A DNA stretch of 64,000 nt from Brachionus manjavacas (Eukaryota > Rotifera > Eurotatoria > Ploima > Brachionidae), in the NCBI GenBank assembly GCA_019054805.1, contig JAHQIY010000010.1, forward strand, positions 2,277,501-2,341,500. The letters run 5' to 3'. Both the position numbers and the translations under genes were made by a program. Under the pieces are notes generated by a model. It had not been told where the DNA came from. It saw only the letters and a list, made by a program, of their open reading frames with translations, and did no database searches. This document shows positions 21,359 to 30,802 of this stretch, piece after piece; within the stretch, counting starts at the first letter, position 1, and every line of letters starts with the position of its first letter.

Positions 21359-24300
21359 GGCCCCTGCGCAAGGATGACACGCAAAACCATGAAGCGTTCC
21401 ATATTTTTTTCTCTCCTCTCCAATAGTAAAATGTTGAACCAGTCAAACCTAGAATCTATTCAGGAAAGATGCAAAAAACTTGCCAACAACTATCTCACCA
21501 GAGCTCTTAGATCAAATCCTCTTATAATAGATCTTGTAAAATTTTACAACATGGCTACGAAAATAAGCGAAAGCTGGGCTAGATAAGGAATTCTTAGACC
21601 TACTCCAATAGGTATTCTCCAGAAGCCCTAGATAATTTGTACATACTGTAAATACCATATAGTTTAGCTTATTTTGTCCATAATTTTCATGACTAATGCT
21701 TGGTCTATAATTGTCTTAACCAAATTGATCCACAAAAAACAAAAAAAAGAGAAAACAAAACAAAATATAAAAAAAAAATTCATTTTCCGTGCATTATAGA
21801 ATATAAACTTTAGTTTGATTTAAATTTCTTTTTTTTCAAATCTTCTCCCCACACTGGACCTCCGAGCCTCTCTCCTATTCGCACAAAAAAAGGTAGGTTG
21901 TATGAGGCCTTGCTTCGGAACAACCTCGAGAGTTCATCTCTCTAAAACTAAATATCTCTCTCTCACATTAAGTTAAAATTGTATTTTAATAAAAAAAAGA
22001 GCAGTAAAATAAAAAAAGAAATCATTTAATTTTCTAACAAAATGCATATGCATTAAAATTATGATAAAAAAAATTGTCAATCTTTATTGTTTCTTGACTC
22101 ATGTTGTGCATTAAATCATTCAAAAGAAACTTATTTCGAAAATGCCCTTTCGGAATAACATGTAGTAGAAGGAGTTCTCAGGATCCAACTTCCGACCGAA
22201 CACAAATTTCGTCATTTTTATTTGCATCAAAAAAAAATAAAAAAAAAATAATCTGTCTCAAGAAAAAGCTCAAATATGTTCGAAATATGCTATAAACAAC
22301 TCTGATTAGGACTAGGTCGTTATCAATTATAAAAGTGTTTAGTAGATCTACTAAACAATTAAGATAATCGATCGATTATCTAGCTTATTTTTAAATTTGA
22401 AGATTTTTGAAAAGTGGGCCTGAACGGATCAGCATTGAAGTCACCTATTATTTATTTATTTATTTCAATTTAATTAACCTGCTTCAGGAAAAGTAAAAAT
22501 AAAAATTAGAAGAAAAGAGTTCAAAAAAAAAAAAAGTATTTATATATATAAAAATATTTGAAAATATTACAGTTGTATGAAAATGAAAAGGAAGATAATT
22601 TCAATTGAACTTTTTGGACCTCAAGTTATGAAATTCATTTAGGCCTTATTAATTCATTTAAAAATATACGATAATCTTTAAAACTTATGTTGCCTAGACA
22701 CATTTTAATAGAGTTAGAAATGCCATCACTGATGAAAAAATGCCTTTTTAACTCTTTTTAAACTTACTTATATTACATAAAAGTGAAGGAAAATCTACAT
22801 TAAAATGGTTAATCAAAAGTTGAATATCTGTTTCAAAAGAGTTATTTGACTTTGATGGGCAGATAGTTACGTTTTGTTTAATGCACTCAAAAATACTAGA
22901 TGCTAATGAGTTAAATCTTATCGTCGCAATAAATGATAGTTTTGAAAAAAGGTAAAGTTGATCAAATTTTAAAATTTTAAGAACTTTTAAGACCCCCGAC
23001 ATGTGACATGTATAACGAAAGTTGAACATTTGTCTTATTAAATTGTTTTGATTAATATTTAATGTATTAATCGTTGTTTTATTAAGTGTTACTATTCCCA
23101 GACCATACGTAAATTGTGATAAACAATAAGTTTTATATATAAAGGCTTTAATAGATGGAGTCATTATACTAATTTTCCCAATTAAGAAGGAGGACGAGAA
23201 AAATGATTTTTGAACCTTTTTAAAGTTCATTATTGATATTCTATTAAAGTCAAGATCTGAATTTAAATTAAAACCCAAATTTTGGAGTTCCTTAACTTTG
23301 TTTAATTTAAGATTATTTAGATAAAAATCATTTCTAAACAAGAGATGACCAAAATCAATTATATTTGACTTTTTAGAATTAAATTTTAGTCTCCATTTAG
23401 TACCAAAATTCTCACAAATATCTTATAATCTATTATGAACAAAGGAATATTTCTTCTTAAAAAAATTTTCACATTTAGCATATATTTATTTAGCTATCGA
23501 TTCAGTCTATTGCTTATTATTATAAAAGGGTAAGTTTAAACTCCAAAAATTACAAATCCTGACCCTTGATTTTTAAATGGACATACCTCGAATGCATATA
23601 TACATACTTGAAAAATACTAAGTGTTAAGTATGAGTGTAATTGTAACACTAACAATTAATATTCAAATTTAAACATTGGTAAAATTAAGTATTACATTAA
23701 GATCTTACATTTGAAAGCTAGAATTTTTCTAGTGTTACACTTGGTTTTTATTTTTGAATACTTAATATTATCAAGTGTTAAAGCTGACAATAAACTTTTT
23801 TGTTATTCAAAAAAAAAAAAATTCTAAATAAAAATAAGTTTTATCCTAAAAATTTTCAATTTATCAAATCATTCAATAAAAGCTGAAGATGCTGGAATTG
23901 AAAACAACTTTTTCGCCATTTTAAGTCAAAGTTTACGAAAACGAAAACAGATAAAATCAATTCTTTAGAGCGTTTATTAAGGCTTATGAAACAAATGCCG
24001 ATAGAACTAGACTTACAAACTTTGATAAATTAGCCGTGAAAAGCAAATATTCATGGACCTTTTAAGAGATAAAACTGATTTACAGAAATCTACAAAAAAA
24101 TTTTGAAGCGCAAATTCTACCAGAATACATAATTTTGTGAAAAAGCAAAAAAGTTGTTTTCAATTCCAGCATTTTCGGCTTTTTTTGAACGATTTTACAG
24201 CATTTGCGGTGTTGTGAGTAGTAAAAGAAACTAGAACTTAAATATGTTTGCAAAACTCCTTTGAAAAAAAATTTTGATCTGATTTAAAAGATTTTGTTTA

Positions 24301-25861
24301 ATTTTTTTTCAAAACTTCTATAAATTCTATTCTATATAAATTAAATTTTTTGAAAAATATTATAAACTTCTCTTATTATTTAAATAATTAATAAAAAATA
24401 ACTTATTTTCAGCTTCAACACTTGATAAATTTGAGTATGTATTATCTAAGTGTAATATTTAAATTTACCAAATTTTAAATTTTGAATGTTAGTTGTAAGT
24501 GAACAATTACACTCACACTAAACACTTTTTTCGGTTTTTTTCAAGCATGTATGTATGCATTTGAGGTATGTCCATTTAAAAATCAAGGGTCAAGAAATGC
24601 TCGAATGTCTATTAAAAAGTCAATATCAATCAAATCACAAGAGTCATCAAGAAATCAACATTGGCCACCATAAGCTCGTCTTGAAGATATGATTTTATGC
24701 CTTTTTCAAAAAAAAATTTGTGATATAAACACAAAAATCAGGTTTGCTTTACGTAATGATTTTGTAAGCTGTTGAAAAAGAAAATGTTTTAAAAAAAAAT
24801 AAAGTTTCTTTGGCATTTTGAAGTTTAGGATCAAAAAAGTCAGATAAACAAGTATTTTTTTGTTTTCGTAATAAATAAATTTGTCATTGGTTTCAATAAT
24901 TTTGCACCCCTTTTTTTTTTAAATATTTGTCATTATTTTGTTGCTACTTTTTGTCATAAAAAAAAATGTTTGTTATCATTATAAAAAAAATTGTCAGTAG
25001 CTTCCATAATTTTGTTTTCCTTTTCATTTTTATTTTTTCAGTAAATAAAAGAAAAATTTGTCTTATACTTTCTATAAATTTATCATATAAATAAAATATA
25101 AGCGTTTTTTTATTACTTTTAAATGGTATTTGATTAAATCTCTCTGCAATATGCTAACTAATGCAAATAACAATTTCAAGCCAAAGTTTACTAAAACCCT
25201 TGATTTTTCGATAAAAAAAACGATTAAACATCCTTTTTAAAAAAAATAAAAATGTTTAATCGCTTTTGGTTACAAAATAAACTAACAATAATTTTCAGCA
25301 TTGCAGGAAAATGTACGTCAGTAAACTGCGTAATTTAATAGCAGAGTTTTTGGAGAGCCTTATCTAATATTTAGCACGTTTTTTAAGTTAGATAGCTTTT
25401 TGCAGAGAAATTTAATCAAATACTATTTAAAAGTTTAAAAAAATTCTTTTTTATCTGATTTTTTTGATCCTACACTTCACGATGTCGTTTCTTTCTATTT
25501 TTTTTCGATTAATAAATTAATTTGAAAAATTTTTGCCTAAGTAAATTTTAAGATCATATTCAAAATTTGACAAATAATTGAATAATATTTAATTTATTTT
25601 ACTTGTGATTGCACCAACGATCCCGATCGAAAAAATAATGCTCCATATAATTCTAATTCCCAACAAATCACTTCCAAATATTCTTGGCAAACCGTGAGCG
25701 GTAGAATCGGCACATTTTTTTTTAAAAGAATTTACAATAAAATTAAAATAAGCTGGCTTCTTAATTTGATTTTTTCCATTTGGGACCATATTATAAGTAT
25801 TTAAAAAATCTTTTAGATTAAATTTTTTCAAACCTTTTATAGAAAAAATTATTCTGAGCAT
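19766..25861 (-). CDS. DEG/ENaC-family sodium channel subunit, three exons (25603-25861, 19954-21135, 19766-19905)
   Basis: A plasma-membrane cation channel subunit of about 526 residues, a normal family length. Exon 1 gives the cytosolic N-terminus with the gating motif ([12 protein letters not shown], residues about 53-64, His-Gly conserved) and TM1 ([16 protein letters not shown], completed by exon 2). Exon 2 carries SYPYSTRV, the family signature [14 protein letters not shown], and the Cys-rich ectodomain ([37 protein letters not shown]). Exon 3 carries TM2 with the pore segment [18 protein letters not shown]; the family selectivity filter is G/S-x-S, here GCS. Phases fit at both junctions (1 and 1). 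Intron 2 is 48 nt, but intron 1 is 4,467 nt and full of transposons. The order HG motif-TM1-FPAVSIC-TM2 makes the assignment firm; the subfamily (FMRFamide-gated, ASIC-like, other) is not determinable here. Confidence 0.88.
21303..21409 (+). ncRNA. U6 spliceosomal snRNA sequence, retrocopy
   Basis: It is nearly identical to conserved U6 over the whole RNA: a 5' hairpin gtaccaattcggtggtac, then the ACAGAGA box (gatacagagaagattagc), the AGC triad and catalytic ggcccctgcgcaaggatgac, then the 3' part cgcaaaaccatgaagcgttc and a T-run. In the 3' stem the usual cgtg is catg, which weakens the pairing with cacg. It is joined without a gap to a LINE 3' end (21,410-21,780), the structure of a template-switch chimera. 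It is therefore more likely a retropseudogene than the working gene, although it is a good sequence. Confidence 0.85.
21303..21780 (+). mobile_element. U6-LINE chimeric retrocopy
   Basis: Full-length U6 is followed directly by the last codons of a non-LTR retrotransposon ORF2 ([19 protein letters not shown], then [20 protein letters not shown], stop at 21,584). A ~150-bp 3' UTR and an A-rich tail (21,735-21,780) follow. U6-LINE chimeras of this order are known in mammals, where the reverse transcriptase jumps from LINE RNA to U6 RNA. It lies in the large first intron of the DEG/ENaC gene, antisense to it. I could not see a clear target duplication. Confidence 0.8.
21880..21940 (+). other. Unassigned GC-richer hairpin
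   Basis: ggttgtatgaggccttgc then ttcggaacaacc forms a stem (GGTTGT/ACAACC) with an inner GGCC-containing loop, in an otherwise AT-rich intron. It is not a tRNA that I can fold. It may be the end of an unrecognised short retroposon. The rest of 21,780-22,440 holds nothing recognised. Confidence 0.25.
22445..23460 (-). mobile_element. 5'-truncated LINE 3' end (Jockey/CR1-group), C-terminal ORF2 region
   Basis: The minus strand encodes the end of a reverse transcriptase protein: [16 protein letters not shown], then [51 protein letters not shown], ending at 22,748. It has the same arrangement as 49,243-50,019 of the two-ORF LINE (KSNLISFG, FIYKQFCQSIFRYGLEFYYL), so both belong to one clade. A ~300-bp 3' UTR ends in an (AAAT)n tail near 22,445. 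It lies inside the first intron of the DEG/ENaC gene in the same orientation as that gene. Confidence 0.8.
23556..24597. mobile_element. Foldback element with long inverted repeats (~1.04 kb)
   Basis: The left end tgacccttgattttt, aaatggacatacctc, aatgcata and acatacttgaaaaa is mirrored at 24,500-24,597. Matching inverted blocks continue inward through caattacactca and caagtgttaaagctg to gctggaattgaaaacaac (23,891-23,910 with 24,153-24,172). The arms are ~350-440 bp around a ~230-bp loop with no coding capacity. Flanks acaaatcc and agaaatgc agree at 6 of 8 bases, so an 8-bp target duplication (hAT-like) is possible but weak. Confidence 0.8.
24790..25495. mobile_element. Second inverted-repeat element (~0.7 kb)
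   Basis: gaagtttaggatcaaaaaag followed by tcagataaa near 24,820 is mirrored by the same blocks near 25,470. aatggtatttgattaaatct near 25,130 is mirrored near 25,420. At the centre cgattaaacat/atgtttaatcg forms a small hairpin. The left arm holds extra degenerate tandem copies of tttgtcattggtttcaataa-type units (24,885-25,090). No coding capacity. Confidence 0.7.
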
Positions 25862-25869
25862 TTGAGAAA

Positions 25870-27085
25870 ACTTCTAAAATCGGAAAATATTTAACAGGAA
25901 GAAAATTTTAAAAATTTGGTAAAAGGTTTATCCCGTCACGTTTCCTTATCAAAAACATTTTTTAATAAATACTTTTGGAATTTTATATAATTTTTGTTTT
26001 TTTTATTTTTATTTATCCTAGATAAGCATTAGTTGAATTTATATAAAATTTAAAATATTCTCAGTAAAATTTTTTGGGTGTTAATTAATCGATCATTTGG
26101 CAAATTGAAAAATTATATCATGATTTTTTATCATTAAAACTTAAAAATTATTCAGTTTCTAGTAAGAAACCAGGATTTAATCTAGTAAAAAATTTTCAGA
26201 AAATGCAACCTTGTGCCGTTGGTTTAAAAGAAATCAAGTTTATCTTTGTCCTCCAAGCAAGTTGATAAAAATCTTACATATGCAACGAAAAAATGTTCGC
26301 TTTAGGTTACGGTTTCGGTAAGACAACGAAACTGGAAAAAGAACCTACCATAGCGGATTAATTTCTGTGAATACCGAACAGCGAACTGCTTTTATAACAA
26401 TTCTTCAGAATTTAAATTCTCTTTTTACTAAAAATTTATTTAAAATAAAGCTTTTTATTACAAAATTTTGAAAAAATTGTAAAATTAGTCTTACATATAA
26501 TTATTTATTATTATTAGTTTCAGGACTGTAAAGTTTAACACTAGGCAGAAGCTGTCCAGCCATTTATTACCACTACTACTACTACATTTAAATTTAAAAT
26601 TTACATATTTTTAAAAATAAAAAAAAAAATTAAATTCATAATATTTTATTAATTGAAAAAATTTAAACATGAATAATCTAATTAAAATGTAATTAAAGTG
26701 TGTCCTGAATAATCTGATCCTAAATTGTCAAAGTCTAAAACCAGTGAAAAATTAATCATAATCAGAATTTAACTGATGTTTTTATTCTTTTTAAAGTTAG
26801 AAAAAAAAATTTTTATTTTTTTATTTGGTTCAAAGAGCCAAAAGAAAATCAAATGAAGAGTTTTATGTTCTAATGTAAATAAACGTTCAGTTAGATCCTA
26901 AATTGTATTTGAGACTTTTTGTATTTGAAAATTTTTTTAGGATCATTAGTACTTCTATTCTACATTAAAATCTTTAGAACTTAGAAATAAACATGTTTCA
27001 TCCTAACAAATCAATGGAGGATTTGAACTTCTTCTTTCATTCTCGATTTTTTGGTCAGCCTTTAACTCTCCGAGTAGGGACAGGT
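25870..27085. other. Intergenic region upstream of the DEG/ENaC gene
   Basis: AT-rich sequence with no supported gene. It should contain the promoter of the channel gene just above 25,861, but no element is recognisable. A tRNA-like stretch near 27,000-27,080 was considered and rejected. Confidence 0.5.
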
Positions 27086-27339
27086 TTAAATTAGCAACAA
27101 GTCAAATCAAATTAGATAAATTAAGCAAAAAAATAAAATAGCAAAATTAAAGTAGCAAATTTATTTTAGCAAATCACTTTTTTTTCTTAGCAAATAAAAA
27201 AATTTAATCAATTAAGCAAAAAAAAAAAATCAATCAATTAAGCATTTTTTTTGAACCAAAATTAATAATCGAAAATTAAAGATAAATTTTCGTAAAATTA
27301 TCAAAAGTATCCAATGAATATCGGTTTACAACTTCTTTT

Positions 27340-27577
27340 ATTCTTTAGTCCAATACTATATAGTTTGGTTTTCTTTTATATTTAACACCAGTTGATAATT
27401 GTACTACTAAGTCTTCACTTTTTTTTTGCTCATACCTGAACTTATCGACCAATGGATAGACAAAAGCTAAGACTTGTGGAACTTTTAATATTTTTCTATA
27501 TTCTATTAATTTTTCATATGGTACACTCAAGCCAAACTCTTGGATTTTACGCCAAACCGCTTGTATGAAATGGAAAA
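27340..27577 (-). pseudogene. MULE transposase, C-terminal region
   Basis: The minus frame reads HFIQAVWRKIQEFGLSVPYE, then EYRKILKVPQVLAFVYPLVD. The HF-x-Q-A-x-W-R-K-x-Q motif with the LALAF-like block after it is the standard piece just after the third catalytic residue region of MULE transposases that carry FLYWCH fingers. The frame starts directly at the edge of the inserted 5.7 kb, whose other edge follows the N-terminal half at 33,290. It ends with a premature stop at 27,345. Confidence 0.75.
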
Positions 27578-27640
27578 AACACCCAACGAAAAAACAAAAA
27601 ACATTTTAATTGATAGTGGTGCACCACTACTAAAAAAAAC
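27574..27640 (+). other. 16-bp perfect palindrome beside a retropepsin-like trace
   Basis: tagtggtgcaccacta is a perfect palindrome, flanked on both sides by copies of aacaaaaaacatttt. The plus frame over it (ILIDSGAPLL) looks like the active-site strand of a retroviral-type aspartic protease, a fossil trace too short to assign to any element. Confidence 0.3.
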
Positions 27641-27757
27641 AAAAAACATTTTTAACATAAATATAAAACATTGAAATGTTAAGGTAAAATTAAATATAAA
27701 AACAAAATTTTTTGAATTACAAATCATTTAACCAAAATAAAAATACATTATTGACAT

Positions 27758-30700
27758 ATAATAATAATAATAATGAATAAGCTATGACGTGGTAAACCAC
27801 GCGAAGTGGGTTTTTAAGGCCCACTGTAATAGCTTTCTAAAACTAGTTTATGATTATTGTCTAATTTATTTTTAAATTCATTAACAGTTTTTGTATTGAC
27901 AATTTCATTTGGTAAACGGTTCCATTGTCCAGATATTCGATTGGTAAAAAAGTTGTGTCGCTGTTGATTACTACGAACAAGTTGTCTCTCAATAACGAAA
28001 TCATGGAGTCTGGATCCATGACGAAGTTCATTAGATGAGTCTCTTTTGAAAATAATTGGATTATACCAGTTGATTTTGTCAAACCCTTTCACTATCTTGA
28101 ACATTTGAATAAGATCACCTCTAACTCTTCTAGTGTCAAGTGTTGTTAAGTTAAGTTTTTCTAATCTCTTTTCATAACCCATTTTGCCTAGACCTGTAAC
28201 AAGCTTTGTGGCTCGTCTTTGAACCGATTCGATCGCGTTAATATCCTTTTTTAAAGTAGGCATCCAAACTTGTACTCCATATTCTAATAATGGCCTGACG
28301 AAAGATTTGTAGAGCTTGCAAACAGATTCTTTGTTGTGATATTTGAATGTTCTTTTTATTAATCCTAGTCTCGAGTTTGCCTTTTTAATACACGAGTTAA
28401 TTTGGGCTGTCCACTTCAAGTCGTCTGAAATAAGGATCCCTAAATCCTTTTCAAGACTCGATTTTTCAATATTCCTATCATTTAATACATAGGTATGATG
28501 GGGATTCTCGTTTCCGATATGTATTACTTTGCATTTATTCTCATTTAAGGAAATTAACCATTTCTTGGTCCATTCATCAATGATATCCAGATCGTTTTTT
28601 AATATTAAATGCTTATCATCCTGGTCTAGAATAGTACCAATCTTGGTGTCATCAGCAAATAGCTCACAAGGACTAACTATTTTATCAACTAAATCATTAA
28701 TGTAAATAATAAAAAGTATTGGTCCAAGCACTGATCCTTGTGGAACACCACTTGATACATCAACCCAGCTAGATACCTGCTCACCCAAAACGACTCTTTG
28801 TTTTCTTCCTAATAAAAAAGCGCTGATCCAATTTACTATTGTATTTTCTAGGCCATAATATCTTAATTTTAATAATAGTCTCTTGTGAGGTACGGTGTCA
28901 AAAGCCTTTGCAAAGTCGAGATACACAAGATCGATTGGAAAACCACGATTAAGGGCTTCTGTGACCATGTCTAAAGTTTCAAGCAGATTTGTTACACATG
29001 ATTTATTGCCTACAAAGCCATGTTGTCTGTTGGAAATCAGTTTATTAGATTCCAAGTGATCAAAAATAGGTTTTTTAATTAATTTTTCCATCACTTTGCA
29101 TACTATTGAGGTCAAGGATACTGGTCGATAATTCGTTGGTAACAATCTACTACCTTTTTTATGCAAAGGGGTAACGTTGGCCTCAAGCCATTTTCTTGGG
29201 ACTTGACCAGTTTGAAATGATTTTATAAAGATGAGGGACAGTGGTACGGATATTGGTTTAGACGCTTTTTTTAAAACCATTGGGCTCACTTTATCTGAAC
29301 CCATACTTTTAAATTCGTTTAAATGATTAAGTTCTTTTTCGACATTGTAACTTGAAAAAGTATGGATTGGATCTATTAAAAGTGTCTTGTCTGTGCGAGT
29401 TTCCATCTCTGGCATACTGGTTTCCTCATCCTTAATAAAAACAGCTTCGAACTGGTCATTTAAAACTTTACAAATGTTCGAGGGATCAGAAATGGTTTGG
29501 TTGTTCTCATCAAAAATTACTTTGATTTGGTTCTTGACTTTAAGTTTCGAGTTTACGTACGAGTAGAATAATTTCGGATTTGATTTACTTTTTGAAATTA
29601 GGTTTTTCTCATAATTTATTAGGTCATTTTTTATGGCTTTATCAACAACTTTTTGATTGTTCCTGAATTCCAAAAGTAACTCATGTTTGTTAGTTCTTTT
29701 TGCCGAAACAAATTTAAACCAAGAATTCTTTTTCTTTTTGATTAGCTTTTTTGTATTAGAAGTCAGCCAAATGAGCGATTTGTTGGTCGAAAAAGTCTTC
29801 TTTGGAATAAACTGGTCACAACAACGGTTATAAAAGTCGATGAATACGTTGTAACAATGGTCCACATCCTTTTTATCAAATAGTTGGTTCCAGTCCATTC
29901 GATTGAATTTATCTGAAAGTAAACCGTACTTCCCCTTCGAATAGTTGTATAATCTATTGTCGTATATTTTGCACGATTTACTCGAGATAAAGTATTTCCA
30001 AGTAAGGATATGATGCCCTTTTTCTAAAGCACCTAAACTTGGTTTATTAATTAGATCAGTGGCCCTGAAGGGACAAGATGTTAGAACTAAGTCTAAAATA
30101 TTCGTTGTTTCACCATTCATGTTTTGAAACGTAGGTCTCTCTACTATTTGTTCTAGAAAGCAGTCATGCATGTTGTCTACGAAAATTTGACTGTCAATGT
30201 CAAAAGGGATTATTTCAGGAAACCCGTTATCCGACCATTTGATGGCTGGATAATTAAAGTCTCCAACGACTATTAAACTTGTGAATTGATTACTAAAGAC
30301 AAGCTTACTAGCCTCCAACATTAGCAAATTGATTCTAGTGTTGACGTCTCTTGGACTCTTCGGTGGGCGATAAAAGCAAGCTACTAACAATCTCTCATCG
30401 CCTTGACGTATTTGGCACCAAACATGTTCAACTTGATCATCCTTAAGTTCTGGAATACTAATTTCAGAGGATTCAAGGTAGTCTTTGACATATATACATA
30501 CACCACCTGCTCGTTTACCTCTGTCGTTTCTGAATAGCGAGTATCCTTTAATATTTACGACTGAGCTATCATGGAACCAAGTCTCTGAGACTAAGATAAT
30601 ATCTGGGTTTTCTGTCTCTATTTCAGCTTCCAGAAGGTGCATCTTGTTATCAAGAGAAGTTGGATTAGTATACCAGAACGAAAGAAATTTATTGTTTTTT

Positions 30701-30790
30701 TGAACGACATTTTCTATTTGTTTGTTTGGTTTTTTTGTTGATTCTAATTCGTTTAAATATTTAAAGTTATAAATTATATCTTCTCACCAT
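27758..30790 (-). mobile_element. CR1-like LINE, 5'-truncated, inserted in the CACTA-like gene
   Basis: It covers ORF2 (below) and a short 3' end. The 3' end has two adjacent hairpins (agtgggcc/aacccact and cgtggtttaccacg) and an (ATT)n tail near 27,758-27,775. Its upstream edge at about 30,790 runs straight into CACTA-like transposase sequence, so the copy lost any ORF1 at insertion. A second, more decayed copy of the same group lies at 55,405-56,905. Confidence 0.85.
27814..30642 (-). CDS. CR1-like LINE ORF2: apurinic endonuclease plus reverse transcriptase
   Basis: An uninterrupted frame of 942 residues from the first ATG; it stays open upstream to about 30,785 without a Met, so the true start is lost. 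Residues 1-230: endonuclease/exonuclease/phosphatase domain (PDIILVSETWFHD, ACFYRPP, VVGDFNYP). Residues about 230-440: linker. Residues about 470-740: reverse transcriptase with NYRPVSLTS, YLDFAKAFDTVPH, SSGVPQGSVLGP, the catalytic LFADDTK and LGILISDDLKW. C-terminal: YKSFVRPLLEYGVQVW, VQRRATKLV and RISGQWNRLPNEIV. It nicks target DNA and copies its RNA in place. All catalytic residues are present, so it is a young copy. No RNase H domain, as expected for CR1. Confidence 0.93.
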   Translation of the reverse strand: MHLLEAEIETENPDIILVSETWFHDSSVVNIKGYSLFRNDRGKRAGGVCIYVKDYLESSEISIPELKDDQVEHVWCQIRQGDERLLVACFYRPPKSPRDVNTRINLLMLEASKLVFSNQFTSLIVVGDFNYPAIKWSDNGFPEIIPFDIDSQIFVDNMHDCFLEQIVERPTFQNMNGETTNILDLVLTSCPFRATDLINKPSLGALEKGHHILTWKYFISSKSCKIYDNRLYNYSKGKYGLLSDKFNRMDWNQLFDKKDVDHCYNVFIDFYNRCCDQFIPKKTFSTNKSLIWLTSNTKKLIKKKKNSWFKFVSAKRTNKHELLLEFRNNQKVVDKAIKNDLINYEKNLISKSKSNPKLFYSYVNSKLKVKNQIKVIFDENNQTISDPSNICKVLNDQFEAVFIKDEETSMPEMETRTDKTLLIDPIHTFSSYNVEKELNHLNEFKSMGSDKVSPMVLKKASKPISVPLSLIFIKSFQTGQVPRKWLEANVTPLHKKGSRLLPTNYRPVSLTSIVCKVMEKLIKKPIFDHLESNKLISNRQHGFVGNKSCVTNLLETLDMVTEALNRGFPIDLVYLDFAKAFDTVPHKRLLLKLRYYGLENTIVNWISAFLLGRKQRVVLGEQVSSWVDVSSGVPQGSVLGPILFIIYINDLVDKIVSPCELFADDTKIGTILDQDDKHLILKNDLDIIDEWTKKWLISLNENKCKVIHIGNENPHHTYVLNDRNIEKSSLEKDLGILISDDLKWTAQINSCIKKANSRLGLIKRTFKYHNKESVCKLYKSFVRPLLEYGVQVWMPTLKKDINAIESVQRRATKLVTGLGKMGYEKRLEKLNLTTLDTRRVRGDLIQMFKIVKGFDKINWYNPIIFKRDSSNELRHGSRLHDFVIERQLVRSNQQRHNFFTNRISGQWNRLPNEIVNTKTVNEFKNKLDNNHKLVLESYYSGP

Positions 30791-30802
30791 TTGTTGATAA
30801 CT

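Noticed and set aside
26995-27080. Possible tRNA-Ser/Leu-like sequence on the minus strand (gagagttaaaggc, agttcaaatcctcc)
   Set aside because: The two box-like motifs are present, but I cannot form an acceptor stem or a clear anticodon arm.
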